From assembly GCA_029204225.1 (NCBI GenBank), contig CM055104.1, positions 52,384,294 to 52,448,293 of the forward strand: a DNA stretch of 64,000 bases. Reading direction: 5' to 3'. The notes under the pieces were generated by a model that worked only from the letters and a program-made list of their open reading frames with translations, was not told the DNA's origin and ran no database searches. The stretch is from Diphasiastrum complanatum. Lineage: Eukaryota > Streptophyta > Lycopodiopsida > Lycopodiales > Lycopodiaceae. The position numbers were made by a program, and so were the translations under genes. Positions 11,160-23,098 of the stretch are shown one piece after another; position 1 is the stretch's first letter; each line of letters opens with the position of its first letter.

Positions 11160-11550
11160 TTAGCTTGAAGTAGCTCTTTGAATCAGCCCAAATGTAACCA
11201 TTGACCTCGTGGAAAGCCAAAGGGTCGCACCAGTTTGATCCGCATCCGAACTATCTCTTTGCGATTGTTTGAAGCACCATGTCCGTCGCGCAAAACTTGA
11301 CTTTCACAATTCCATCACTGGTCAGTTGCCTCACAGTCAAAACAAGAAGTGTACATCGAGCTTGGCTTCAAGTAGCTCTCTTTGAATCAGACACATGCAC
11401 CCAGAGTGTGCACTAGTCCGATCTCAACGCGAACTGTCCCTTAGCGTCCGTTCGAAATACCAAGTCTCTCATGCAAGACTCAACTTTCACAGTTTCTTCA
11501 TTGATCAGCTGCCTTACACGTAACACAAGCCCGCGTACTCATATGTTTCC
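11150..11550. repeat. Imperfect tandem duplication, about 200-bp unit
   Basis: A unit starting GAAGTAGCTCTTTGAATCAG near 11166 and ending near the CAGTTGCC at 11325 is repeated from about 11365. The second copy has AAGTAGCTCTCTTTGAATCAG, CAAGACTCAACTTTCACAG and CAGCTGCCTTACAC. The copies are clearly diverged, so the duplication is older than the insertion or belongs to the family. Confidence 0.6.
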
Positions 11551-12434
11551 TCATCATTGCTGGTCCAGAGAAAGCCTATAACAAACTTTCCTTCCCAGAA
11601 CAAAAACTTGTCAACTTATTGGGTCCAAAGTTCGCCAGTCTCCTCGTGTGAGTATGGCTAGGTCACCTTGAATTTGCCCCCGTTTTGATCAACTTTCATT
11701 CAAAATTTGCCCCAAGAGAGAGGTGTATGTGTGATAATTCCCCTCCACTTATAAAATCAGCTGATCAGACTTAGAGTAGAGTTCTTCGGACAAAAAGCCT
11801 TTCCAACACTTTGCTTCCCATCTGCTAGGATTATGGCTCGATCCAACTTGTTGCCAATCTCTGAAGAGGATCCTAGTCTTTCCCCTTTGAGGAAAAACCC
11901 AACTGATACTGGACATCACCCCATGCTCAGTGAGTTTCAGTTCCGAAGGTGGCCGTCCCAAAATGAAGACCAACTGCTCCATAGAAGAACTCCCCTGAAA
12001 TTGCCCTTTCCAACTTTTGACTTCCTGCTTGGGTCTGGTGGGCGTTGTCGCAAATGAAAATAACCCAAGAAACAGGCTAGCCATCAATCCTTTGCAAACA
12101 TTGAGTCGTTTCGTTGCCGTTCACGTGCGAGTACTTGAACTGCAAATCCGCCCCACAGATTCTGTAGTCCTCTTTGTTTGATGGTATCAGCCTTCAAAAG
12201 AAAAGGTTCCTTCTCGAGCCATCAGCTCATTGTATCACAAGCAATCATGCAAACCAGACAAAGCACGAGTACTAAGACTCACCACGAATACATACAAGTA
12301 AGACACTCAGGCAGGTTTACTAACAATAACAAAGACAAGGTCCCCCTTTGAGATGGTCCTGCCAACGGACCTTTGCCTGGCCGCGCCCATACAAATCGAT
12401 CATAGAATCAGCCCACATAGGACACCCCTCCAAC

Positions 12435-12840
12435 TATCCGTGCTTTCACCATTAAGCAGCACATTGCCTCAGTTACGCCCCACCACTTTTTGGTCGATAG
12501 CCCTTATAGCTAAACGATCGGCAGCTATCCCGCACCGGCAGCTAACCACCCGTGCTTTACACCCGAATTCGAGCAGCATCTCTGTATCAATGGTTAACCC
12601 GTACAGTTCGAATATGTTGCCATGCACCCCACAAGGTACAGACTGTGCTTTCACCTACCTAGGCAGCACTTTGCCTCATCCGTCCTACGTGCAGATAGCG
12701 CCAGGCCCGAACCGCGAGAACTGACCGTGCTTACACCTCAAGGGCAGCACCTTGACTCACCAAGTCCCCCGTTCTGCCGACCACCCTGACCGTGGACGCA
12801 CCCGTGCTTACACTGTGGGCAGCACCTTGCACAACAATTG
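12435..12840. repeat. Degenerate leader repeats, five copies
   Basis: Five copies of a pattern GTGCTT(T)-ACAC or CAC, a short spacer, then GCAGCA and usually TTGCCTCA lie at about 12440, 12552, 12645, 12728 and 12802. Spacing is irregular (75-110 bases). They occupy the leader between the 5' LTR and the interior of the non-autonomous element, so they may be packaging or regulatory sequence. Confidence 0.6.
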
Positions 12841-12900
12841 TCTTGATGAACCCCAAACGGTGGCCATTTCCGTGAGATCCGCATAGCTGACCGGCCAGTC

Positions 12901-12913
12901 GGCTCGAATACCA
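12901..12913 (-). promoter_or_regulatory. Primer-binding site, iMet-like variant
   Basis: The minus strand reads TGGTATTCGAGCC two bases after the 5' LTR. The plant iMet site is TGGTATCAGAGC, so two internal bases differ. A different primer tRNA cannot be excluded. Confidence 0.55.
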
Positions 12914-12915
12914 CA

Positions 12916-14130
12916 TGTAGCGCAGACATCCCAAAGGGAGCCGGGAACCACGACTTAGCTTCCCCGCCTTTAACTCTTGCCATCCAAACCCACTTGACAT
13001 ACAAGCAGCCAACTCGCCAACAACGATCAGACTTAACCAACTTGAAGTTCCGAAAACCAACATTGAGATCCAACCTGGAGCCATGCCAGATCGGGGGTCC
13101 CGATGTGGGTGACTTCCCTCCAACAAGCCGCCCGACATACATCAAACTTAACCAACTCGAAGCTTCGTTACAAACGAGTAACATCCATTCCAAGCAAGCG
13201 GTCTGACTTACATCAGACTTAACCAACTGAAAGCTTCGTCACGAGCGCTGGAAGCCAATCTGGCGCCACGCCAGACTGGACAGCAGTAAACAGGTAACTT
13301 CCACCCAAGCAAGCCATCCAACTCAACCGACAGGTTAGAGCCCGTTCCCCAAGAGCTTAACCCATTCACGTTCATGCAAGGAACACTCAGAACCACAAGC
13401 CGCGACAGATATGGAAACAACCAGTTCTTGGACCAAATGGTCCTGACAGCATACCGCTGGCGCCACGGACCGAATGGTCCCGACGACATACTGCTGGCGT
13501 CCCAGGATACGACCCTCAGCTATGTGCCAACTTAAAAATTTGGAAGCGGCCTTACAACTGGCGCTTTTACCGAACACTGAAACCCAGAAGGTAATCAGAG
13601 TCAGTTTGAGGAAAATCCCACTTTATTGATAAATCTGAGAAAGTTACATTTCAAGTGTGTGACCGACCCTAGTCTCCGGGGCGCTAGCATGCCAAGGCGA
13701 GGGCCATGACAACATTCCAGCAAGGGAGGCTGAGACTTGGTTGGAGCTTGCCCTGAGTCGCAACCCGCACTCCCCTATAGTATTGGTGTGATTCGGCACC
13801 CCCCTCATACCAAGCACTCTACCTAAGCTGGTAAAGCACGTTTTTCTCTCTTTATGATTTTCTCTTTCTAGAAAGTCATTTTCTCTCTCTAGATTTTATT
13901 GATCCCCAGGCTTCCTTTAATCATGCCTAGATCGTGTGGTGTGATTGCACATCGATCTGAGCTCTCTGGACTCCGCTAGAACCGATCAAAGATTTTCAGC
14001 CATAGGAACTTGGTGCCGACTGGATTCTGGTCAGAGTGGCGCCGGGAGCAGCAGGGGCGCTGCTGGCGCCGGGGACATAGGTGGCGTCGATGGCGCCGGA
14101 AGTAAAGCTTGTAAAGGTAGCTTTACAACA
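12916..14130 (-). repeat. 5' LTR of the non-autonomous element
   Basis: 1215 bp, a near-identical direct repeat of 9355-10570 with scattered substitutions and single-base indels. It is followed by TGCCT at 14131-14135, the right target duplication. Confidence 0.9.
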
Positions 14131-14527
14131 TGCCTTGAAGGGTATAAGCATATACATGGGCTTTTCATAGGAGAGAGATTGATTTGGTGATTGTAGCTAC
14201 ATGCTCCTAGACTGGCATCTCTCTCCTATTGAGAATTGGTTGGTGGTCTAGATTTGTTTGATCTAAATTTGTTTGAGTAGGATTGTCCACCATCATTTTT
14301 TTCTATTGTTTCAGCATCCTAGCCTTGGATCCTTTAAAGGAGGTCTAAATTATAGAAAGAATGATCAATGTCGAAGGCTACTTATCTCAAAAGTGTGATT
14401 GTCAAAGCTGGGGTGCTGCATCAAAGGAGCTGAACCGGCAAAACAGATGTAATGTAATGCCTAGAAATTTTCCCGAACTACTATGGTACTTGTTGGCTCA
14501 TATTTTAGCTACATCAATTTTTAGGAT

Positions 14528-14950
14528 AGTTGGCTGCAGGTAGAAATGGTTGAATGCTCATTGATAGTTGCTTTGCTAGATCATGCATCAGACATGTCGT
14601 CTCGAGGGAGAATTGGCTGCAGGCAGAATTGGCAGGATGTTCACTGATAGCCACATTGCTTGGCTCATGTATCAAACATGTCATTTTGAGGGATAATTGG
14701 CCGTAGGAAGATTTGGTGGGATCCTCACTTATAGCCACATTGCTTGGCTCGTAGCTCAAGCACGTTCACTTGAGGAATAGAGGATCGCAGTCAGCGATGG
14801 CAGAATTGATATGGATAGCTACGTTAGTTGGCTCATGCATCCAGCTCATTCACCTAGAGAATATTTGTTCTGCAGGTAGCATTGGTGCCATACTCATTGA
14901 TGGCTACATTACTCAACATGTCTCAACCTCTGTCATGTTTGTAGCCTCGG
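14528..14950. repeat. Minisatellite, 83-84-bp unit, about five diverged copies
   Basis: Units begin at about 14528, 14611 and 14695 (each TTGGC-GCAGG or similar), with more diverged copies from about 14775 and 14860. Shared landmarks in each unit are GCAGGCAGAATTGG, then a CTCA-TGATAG segment, then GGCTCATG. Divergence between copies is high, so the array is old. Confidence 0.75.
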
Positions 14951-16079
14951 GAGGATATGTATCGTCAGCAAGCTCTATCCTTCGACCTTGGTCGAATTCT
15001 CTGACAGAATCAACTATATATAAAACGCAGCTCTTCAATGGCTATAGCTGTTGGTTAGTATAGGTTTTGATCCCGTACGTAACACATCGGATAGCTATAG
15101 CCACTGATGAATACTAGCTGTTTCGAACAATATGAACAAAAAGGTGATAAATCGCATCAAGAACTACTGCAATATATGTCCAATCTTTGCAAAAAACAAG
15201 CATCGCTTTGTACTATAATATCTGTCTCAGATTACGACGTGCTCGCAGATATAAACATACGTAAAAAGTATAGAACTAGATCCAAGATCCACCAAGGTAT
15301 GGAAAGCACGCACCATCAGTGAACAAGGTATGTATGCATCCAGCTGCAGCTAGACATGAGATAAACGGCCAATTTCTAGATTCCGAGCTGCAGTAACAGC
15401 CTTCGCTGCATCTAAAGAGTTAACACCTCAACAGATCATGAGGTAATGAAAGCAAGTACAACGATCTAGCTGGCTGTCAGCCGCAATCACCACGTTCTAG
15501 TGAGCTATCATTAGAACCCAATTGCATTGCACACAGGCTATAAGCTGCTAATAATCAGCAGCAATCACAACATTCTAGTGAGCGATGATGTCAACAATAT
15601 AAAAAGAACTCGTGTTACAACCACCATGAAATGGAAGGTGTGCACACGTAGTTTATAAGTGAAAGTAGCACAGGCATATGGAAGTGAAAAGCTTAATAAG
15701 CCTAATGTTTTGCATAATGCTTTTCTTTTCAATGCAAGGTCAAAAGTCCAAGTGATCGAAATAATGCTTCCAAAACCAGTTCTTTCTTTCTAAAGAAGAA
15801 GGCCGTGAGCTGGTGCGAGCTATCCCCAATATATCTTAATAACAGAATAAATTTGTTGCTGGCCTCCCTATGTAGTTTATTCATGAGGCTAGAATAAGAA
15901 AAAATCTCTGTAAATCTTCATCGGGATTCACAAGTTCGTGTGGGGAATCCTGGATATCCAAAGGTAAAAGTAAATCTTCCAATAGTATATGTCAACGGAG
16001 GGGATAGGGATGGGGTATGGAACTCATGGCCCATTTGAAGTCATGGGGCCATTCGGATTGCCCCCATATTTAGTTATGC

Positions 16080-16221
16080 ACCTTGGTTGCGAAGGGGACT
16101 CGAACTTGGACCAAAGAAACCCCATATTCAGATGTGCTTTTTGATTTGCAAAGAGAGGCTCGAACCTCAGACCAAAGAAACTTTGGATGTCAAGCTAATC
16201 AACTGAGCCAACTCCGTTGGG
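16080..16221 (-). mobile_element. Candidate tRNA-derived SINE fragment
   Basis: Read on the minus strand there is an A-box-like TGGCTCAGTTG (16210-16200) and, about 35 bases on, a perfect B-box core GGTTCGAGCC (16166-16157). The spacing is as in tRNA genes. A second B-box-like AGTTCGAGTCC follows near 16100, and both are preceded by TTTCTTTGGTC, so the tRNA-like part is partly duplicated. The acceptor and anticodon stems do not pair well, so it is not a working tRNA gene. No clear target duplication was seen. Confidence 0.45.
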
Positions 16222-18511
16222 TCTTTTCCATAATCAACTATGAGTTGGCATATCCCGAAATGCTTAAAATGTGTAACCATGGTTGTTTTCCAATTCAGAG
16301 GTGATAATGAGATTGGAGATGGTTTACCATATGGCCAAGGTAATAGAATTAATTTTTTAATCTCATTTTCCCAAAGCTTATAAAAGGTGGGAAGGGACAT
16401 CTATATTGTAATAATAAAAACCCATCATATAGATGCCAAAACTTGCTCCCCACGATCTCCTGCTTGAACATTTTTATACAGTTCTTACAGAATTGAATTG
16501 CATTCAGAATGTACTTGTGCGCCAGACAGACTTAGAACATTCCAATGCATCTCTATGAATCAGTAATGCTCTACAAGGAACTCTTTCAAAGTACAAGAAA
16601 AAAAAACAAATCTCAGGCATTTCTACAGTCTTGTTACAGCTAATTATACTGCAAATATTATGTAACAAGACATGTTACATTTTCATGGGACCAATCTGCA
16701 TGCAAAAGAAAAACATTAGTATGTACTGCTTTTTTTTGGTTAATATTCTTTAGAACTTGAGATTTTTTGGGGGTTTAGGTTAATGAAAGAGATGACTTTT
16801 GGGATAAATTAAAACCATGAAATTTCAGGAACAGACCACAAAAAGAATAATCCACAAAGAAAACCCTCGAACAAATTCAACTTAATTGCTCAGATTTTAA
16901 ATGCTCACCAAAACTTATATGCAGTCCATCCACCCAACTAAAAGGAATTACCAAAGCTTAATATCTTCTCATTCAACTTTCCATCTAAGGAAATACACAT
17001 CAGAATACCAGTCAAACTGAATGAAAAATATAGTACTTCATCCCTATATTGAAATTCGTTGCATAATGAAGAAAAGCTACGGTTTACTAAATCATGCATA
17101 GGTAGGTAGTGTTTTATAATGTGACTTACAGCTCCATGTTCAAAGTGAAGAACACTAGGATCTTCAAGATGTAGACCAGATTAATAGCTCAAAATCTGAT
17201 ACGGGAATCCTGACCTGCATAATAGAGGCCAGATATGCATATTTGTGCTACTTCAACGTATTGGCCATTGAGCTGCCATTGTAACTACTCTTTGAACATT
17301 TGGTCAGACTGAACCAGTGAGTTTGTCTTGGCATGAACTTGAAGAAATAACTATGAAAATTTCTGGGAAAAGACTACAAGGAACCAGAAGTATTTAATCA
17401 AGACTGAACTGTGTGAAAAAGACCTGTCAAAGATCCACGAAAGTGGTCCAACTTTATGAGCTTGAATAAAAAATTTATGGGCAGTATTTAAGTATTTTTT
17501 GATTGATGTTTTTAAACATTTTCCAGCGTAGGTTGCGAAATGTACTATATGTTATGGTAGGAATGGGTCTCTGAGTACCATACAATGGAGTGCATAAGCA
17601 TTTATTAGGCAGCTATTGCAACAGCTGAGAAATCTCAAAATGATCAGCTTACCAAAATATGCACCCTCATCACTCAACGGTCAGCATCTTTTCTTTCTTG
17701 AGGAGCAATCTTTAGGCTAGGCATAATGCTTACAAAAATGAACCAGGTCATAAATAAGATTATGAACAACGCATAAAATCTAACCTGTACTTTTTTAATT
17801 TGACCAGTAAAGCTTCAAAGATCAACTGCCAAAATTTTGAAAAGACTACTTGAACAGATTGATAAAAACAACATGAGAACTACTCATTAGTTTGCCTTAC
17901 CTCGAGCCTGCTCCACATTAACCTATGCAAGAGTGATGATAGAACAACCTGGAACCAACTAGCATGATTTCAACAGCAAAACTCCCATCTTCATAATAGC
18001 TACAAATTCTCGCTCTACCCTTAAAGAGTCCATCTCAAATGAACAATAACGTATTTGACATATTCTGAATTTCAACAAATCATCCATTTCAATAAAATGA
18101 GATGTCTGCCTGACCTGATTCTGACAATATCGAAAGAAAGAAGCTACAAAATGCCATAACTCTTGTTGGACTCAACCTACTGATTGTTATGGACACATTA
18201 AGGTTACAAAACTGATTGTTCTATTCCCAACCTGCATACTGCTATTTGGTATTATCAACCCGTGAGAATCAGACCTGGATGGGCGAGCCCAACTCAAGCA
18301 CAATATACTCACCACAAGTGGGAAGATCAGCCTGCATAATGGACGAAGTGAACTCTAAAGTAAATCTTGAACTAGATTGCCGAAGCTTTGAAGCTAGCTT
18401 GAGTGAAACTGGAAAGGAACACCCAATCTTGTGATCCAAGCTTTAGGAACAGGTCTTAATCTACTCCTGAACATGGATAGAAAGAACTACCACAAAGGAG
18501 GGGTGAGCATG

Positions 18512-21500
18512 TTAGCTCATTGACTGGATTGCTTCAGCAATGCTTCTGATGGAGCTAGCAATCTCTGCTATAGACTTGCATATTGATGCACTGCCCTTCT
18601 CATCACAAGCTATACGGTGGCGTTCAACCTGCAGTTTCTTTTGCTCTATCCGCTCAAAGCTCTCTATCAGCTGCTTGGTATCATCAACAATATCCTTCTT
18701 GAACCCAGGGGATTTGGGTTCCAGTTTGCGCTTCCGCCCTGCTGTTTTTTCTTCCGAGGACATGGATACCAAGTCATCCTCTGAATCATTTAGCTGATCC
18801 TCCTCTTCACCTGAAATAGACTGCAAATTATGTAAGATATTCATAGCTAGAATGCCTACGAAGTATAAACAGATAAAAGCAACATGTCAGCTGACAAAAT
18901 TACCTTCTGGATTTATGCGATCATACAAAAATCTATCCGTCATTGCTTTATAGACATCTCGATTAAATGAGATTGGCAGTGCTTTATCCTCACGCCTCTC
19001 CCTGGAGAGGTTCCAATAGCTTTCATGGGTGGAGTGAAAATGTCTCTGATAATCAAATACTTTTCTGAAGGAGGTATTCAGCTTTTCCCACTTGTTCATA
19101 CATTGTTGTGCTGACTTATGGACGTCGTTTGCCTGACAATATTGCGCAATGGTCGTCCACCTATCATCTGAACTTCGAACCTTCTTAGATCCACGCCCAG
19201 GAGTACATGCAGCATCATCACGCTTCTTTGCATCCAAAAGCACAATGATTTCATGAAGAGACCAGTTTACTCCACGATGATTATTATGAGGTGTCCGATG
19301 TACGATAGTCTGAGAGGGGTGGTTTCCACCATCAAGGGAAGCCCACTTTGGCACAGGACTCCAAGTTGTGGGTTTAGGTCCTGCAAGAAACCACCTACTT
19401 TAGATCTTCAAAGCAAATTCAACAATACAATCACCTATCGACAAAAACAGATCTGTTTGTAGGATTGCAATATATCCAGGTCACATACTAGAAAGAAGAG
19501 GCTAGTAATTTAACAGGTGACGCGTTGAACAAATATGCAATATATCCAGGTCACATACTAGAAAGGAGAGGCTAGTAATTTAACAGGTGATGCGTAAAAA
19601 TACCCAACTACCAGGTAAATCCTAGATAGATTTCCTTGAGGAGACCCAGTGCAGACTCAGAAGTAAAATAACAACCAACAAGGGCAAGTTAATAATTAGA
19701 AGACAGAATGTGACTGACTGGAAATGAAATATCTGACATCTGAACCATCAACACGGGGTCTGGACCTGAAGTTGCAATCAAGAGTTACCATATATGAACT
19801 GCATACAAAACTAGAAACTAAACAGGCTCCCTAGCTCCCCACCTCCTGTTCTCTGATGGTGGTTACATACTATTATAATGCTGTGGAAGTACATTACATA
19901 ATAACTTGTGTGCTGCAACATTGCCAATGCCTATAGTCATACAAGGTCGTCTTACATCATGGCTGTTTGCCTTAACAATATGCAGTAGAAGAAAATCTGA
20001 AAGACTCGTACACACTAATCGATTACTTGTTTGTATAAAGAACTTACAAGATGTCCCTTGACTTTATCGAAACCTTGTTTCTAAGGTAGGAAGTCTTTGA
20101 AAGTGGTTGATAACGCCAAAGAGTATGTGATTGTATCACTTTACATACTTGCAAGATATAATATAAGGGAAATCAAGCTAAAGGCTACAAGCATCATTGA
20201 AACTTGTACTCAGAAGTCCTCTACTCAACTAAACTTTTCTCAATAGTGCCTTGATACGAGATTATATGGCCTAGTGCTATTTTGAACCCTCTCACCTTGA
20301 GATCGGAAGTGAAATTCCACTTGTGTGCATGGGAAGGGATACCGAGGAGAAGAAAATATCTGATCAAGTACTTGCGTGCAAGCTTCAGGTCTAGTAAAGA
20401 TATGTAGCGACCAGAGCACTTGATGTAGGGGTCTAACTAAGGCTTTGTTGCTACGAACATAAACCTTGCAACACACCTTCAGAAACGCTACACAATGCAC
20501 AACACACAGCTACAATTTGAACACTTTGGGAGATAAAAAGAGGTTGCTTATCTTTGTTACACATCCCTACATAAAAGGAATATACAAATTTTGTTCCTGC
20601 CTCGCCTCAGCCATCTAATGGCTTGGACTGTAATATATCCACAGACTTTCATAAAATCTAAACGGAGAGTAAGCCTCGGAACACTAGATGCTCACACATA
20701 GACCGACTCAATCACAGGTTTAGTAACTGACAGAATTTGTGTCAAAAATATCTCGAAGCCAGATTTTATTGAATCTGATTTCGCTTCAGGGGAAAGAACA
20801 GGCTCTTCATTCCGAACAAAAATGTTTCTTATGGATACAAGCAAGTTCTAGTCTGAGATTATTCCATGCAGTAAGTCAACAGACGGTAAGAGACATTATT
20901 CATCTCAGAGGTGATCCTGCTCAGTTACAAGATAGTTGGTCTTTAGAAAAACATCTCGCTAACTTGAAGTAAGAATCTCTGACAAATCAGTACTGGAAGA
21001 CGTTTCTTTTGGCAAAATTTGTATTAAGTACATACAGCTGAAAAATATTCTCACGATCCAAAAATGTTAATTGGATCGTAAAAAATATGCTTGTCAGTTG
21101 ACTGTTAATCCTAGAAAAGAGATAAATTTTGAAACTACGATGGCAGGAAATTCTGAGGCAGCACACGCTGCCTTGTCTCTTTTACTCACCTTTTTAGCTA
21201 GCATGTGTGAATACTTGCATCTATGAAGTGATATATAACTCATAAGAAGCCCCTAAAGGAGTTCCAAAGAGATTTATGTGCATAAAAAGTGGTAAAATGT
21301 GAGCTACACAAAAGTTTCAGTCGTAAAAAGGGGTCTGCCTTGCCAGTCCTTACACTTGGTCAAGAATTTTCTTACGAGGTTGAAAGTGTATGGATCTCTA
21401 ATCAACTTTTCAACAGGCTGAACACCCACATCATTGATGGCCTCTTCAAACATTTACTACCGTCTTTGCAACAGAAAATGCATAACCCATTAATGTCTCA

Positions 21501-22063
21501 GCCATCTCATCACTAGAAAGTTCGTACCCAATCATGGCTTGACCTTTTTGGGCGATTTCACACTAAAACATCCATTCGTCATATTCCAATACATAATAAT
21601 AATGGATCTTGCATAAAACCCATTCCCCAATACATAATAGAAATGGACTGTATTTTTACACTAGAGAATCAAGTCCCATGGATCTTAGTGAACAGGTGGT
21701 TCTTCTTGTACCTGCTGCCTCCATTTGCAGCCTTGTGCTGGTGGCCTCCGGATGGAATAGGCCAGCCCGAGTGCACTCATCCACAAAAACAGCAGGCAGG
21801 CCAGCCAGAATGAGCGTGGTGGGCGCTGAGCGTGATAATGAATAGGAAGAGTGGATCAGATTGCTGCCTAGCTTTTCCCGGATGCTCCTTTGCGAAGCCT
21901 CGTCCAGCATGTGCTGCGAAAAGAAATTCTGCAAAAATGTTTCCAGTGAATCATTCACAGGAGATGAGGAAGGCTTAGAGGACACCACCGCAGCATAGGG
22001 AATATTATTATGCCCTTTCTCATCCGAAGGAGTCTCGGATATGACACCGCCAGAGGTTTCCAT
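18512..22063 (-). CDS. Trihelix-type DNA-binding protein, 375 aa, three coding exons
   Basis: Likely nuclear transcription factor. Exons (minus): 22063-21712, 19380-18904 and 18810-18512. Introns 21711-19381 and 18903-18811 both begin GT and end AG. Phases join to 1128 bases without a stop. Exon 1 gives a Ser/Pro-containing N-terminus with an amphipathic segment (ETFLQNFFSQHMLDEASQ). Exon 2 holds the trihelix domain, about residues 154-240, with the three spaced tryptophans W157, W192 and W215 (VNWSLHEII, DDRWTTIAQYC, CMNKWEKL) and a following SYWNLS-LP segment. Exon 3 has an acidic stretch, a basic GRKRKLEPKS nuclear-localisation-like stretch and a C-terminal helical, probably coiled-coil region (ESFERIEQKKLQVERHR). 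The ATG is the first codon of the long open frame. Splicing is predicted from sequence only. The exact subfamily and target genes are unknown. Confidence 0.88.
19381..21711 (-). other. Intron 1 of the trihelix gene
   Basis: It joins phase-1 exon ends: donor GTACAAG at 21711 and acceptor TTTCTTGCAG ending at 19381. It is 2.3 kb long with no transposon protein signature, apart from the short tandem duplication at 19467-19595. Confidence 0.75.
19467..19595. repeat. Tandem duplication, 70-bp unit, in intron 1
   Basis: GCAATATATCCAGGTCACAT starts at 19467 and again at 19537. The units are nearly identical up to AACAGGTGA-GCGT, so this is a recent local duplication. Confidence 0.85.
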
Positions 22064-22129
22064 GAGCGCAAATTCACGAAAAAATATTCACATTTCTGCG
22101 GGAACTGCGAAAGGCGACATAAATCTGCA

Positions 22130-22660
22130 AACGATAAAACCAGCAATAGAAGCAGAAAGGCAAAACATACACAAGATAACACCAGCAGCAAAAGAAAAAT
22201 AAGGCAAAGCCAACAGCAGAAGAAAAATATTATTTCAGATGGAATGGCTGCCGATGAGTTGAATCTGCTCCGAACTCAAACCTTTAACAGGCCTGAAAAA
22301 GAAAAATATATAAGCAATCTATGAAAAGATAAAACCAGCAGCAGCCGCAGCACAAGGAAAAGCTTTTTTCAGATGAAATGGCTGCAGATGTATGCGACAG
22401 AGATCGAATCTGCTACAATCCCAAAGCTTTACCAGGCCTGAAATTTTTTTACTTTGTTTCTTTGAACTCTAAAAGCCAAAACTAGCAGCAGCAGGAGCAC
22501 AAACTTTTCCCAGATAAAATGGCTGCAGACGTCTTGAATCTGCTATGAACCAGAAATCCCAACTTTGACAAACCTGTCTTGAATCCGCAATGAACTAAAA
22601 ATCAAAAAGACTTGTCTGGTTACTTGTATCTGCTATGAACTAAAAATCAAAGCCTTTGAC
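22130..22660. repeat. Diverged tandem repeats, about 137-bp unit, upstream of the trihelix ATG
   Basis: The landmark AATGGCTGC (GAATGGCTGCCG, AAATGGCTGCAG, AAATGGCTGCAG) occurs near 22243, 22377 and 22518. Each is followed by GAATCTGCT and then a CAGGCCTGAAA or ACAAACCTG segment, and each is preceded by a CAGCAGCAG-rich stretch. A further partial copy lies at 22560-22660. The array sits in the predicted leader of the trihelix gene. Confidence 0.65.
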
Positions 22661-23098
22661 AGACCTGACACAAATTGGACAAGGCAACACAACCTATAGG
22701 CTACAAAGCCACAATCTTTGGATACCAGGCTGAGAGCCACACCGAGATACATACATGATCATGATGCATAAAAAGAAACCCACCTGTGTATTGTCCGAGA
22801 CAGTCTCCAATTACAAAGAATCTAGTCAACTGTCCATGACAGCTTAAAAACCCACAGAAATATAATTCTTGCGAATATAAAAAAGTGTGAATGAATCCAA
22901 AGCAATCATGATAGTCCAGGACCTAAAGCAAGCCCAAAAAAGTCAAGAAAGAGATGCATCAATTGGAAATTCAGAAAGTGAGATGGAACCTGGGAAGAAA
23001 AAGAAAAAGGAGATGGAATTCGAGCAGAAAAAGGCAAAAGGCGGATGGGTTTTGAGAAGAAAACCGAAAAAGGGAGATGGGTTGCTGCAGAAATGGAG

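Larger units (their letters stand above)
9355..14130 (-). mobile_element. Complete non-autonomous LTR retrotransposon, 4776 bp
   Basis: Two long direct repeats of 1216 and 1215 bp, both running TGTAGCGC to TTTACAACA on the plus strand, enclose 2.35 kb. The flanks carry a TGCCT target duplication. Orientation is minus. Read that way the 5' LTR (14130-12916) is followed two bases on by TGGTATTCGAGCC, a two-mismatch variant of the tRNA-iMet primer site. A purine tract (10585-10571, AAAGGTGGGGTGGA) precedes the 3' LTR. The interior shows no protease, integrase, RT or RNase H motif on either strand, so movement must have depended on proteins from another element. The LTR copies differ at only scattered positions, so this looks like one of the youngest insertions here. 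It landed just beyond the broken copia pol. Confidence 0.9.
14136..18511. other. Intergenic stretch, no gene recognised
   Basis: No coding signature on either strand. It contains the minisatellite at 14528-14950, an imperfect repeat at 15478-15590 (CGCAATCACCACGTTCTAGT against AGCAATCACAACATTCTAGT, about 80 bases apart) and the tRNA-derived candidate at 16080-16221. The part next to 18512 presumably includes the 3' untranslated region of the trihelix gene. Confidence 0.5.

Noticed and set aside
11029-11220. Minus-strand frame inside the non-autonomous element as part of RT or RNase H
   Set aside because: No RT, RNase H or integrase motif could be aligned by eye in any frame.
12353-12724. 123-codon plus-strand frame
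   Set aside because: Antisense to the element and made up largely of the degenerate leader repeats.
16145-16221. A functional tRNA gene
   Set aside because: A and B boxes are present, but the acceptor and anticodon stems do not pair, so only a tRNA-derived remnant is supported.
19253-19462. Plus-strand frame over the trihelix exon 2
   Set aside because: Shadow of the trihelix exon on the opposite strand.
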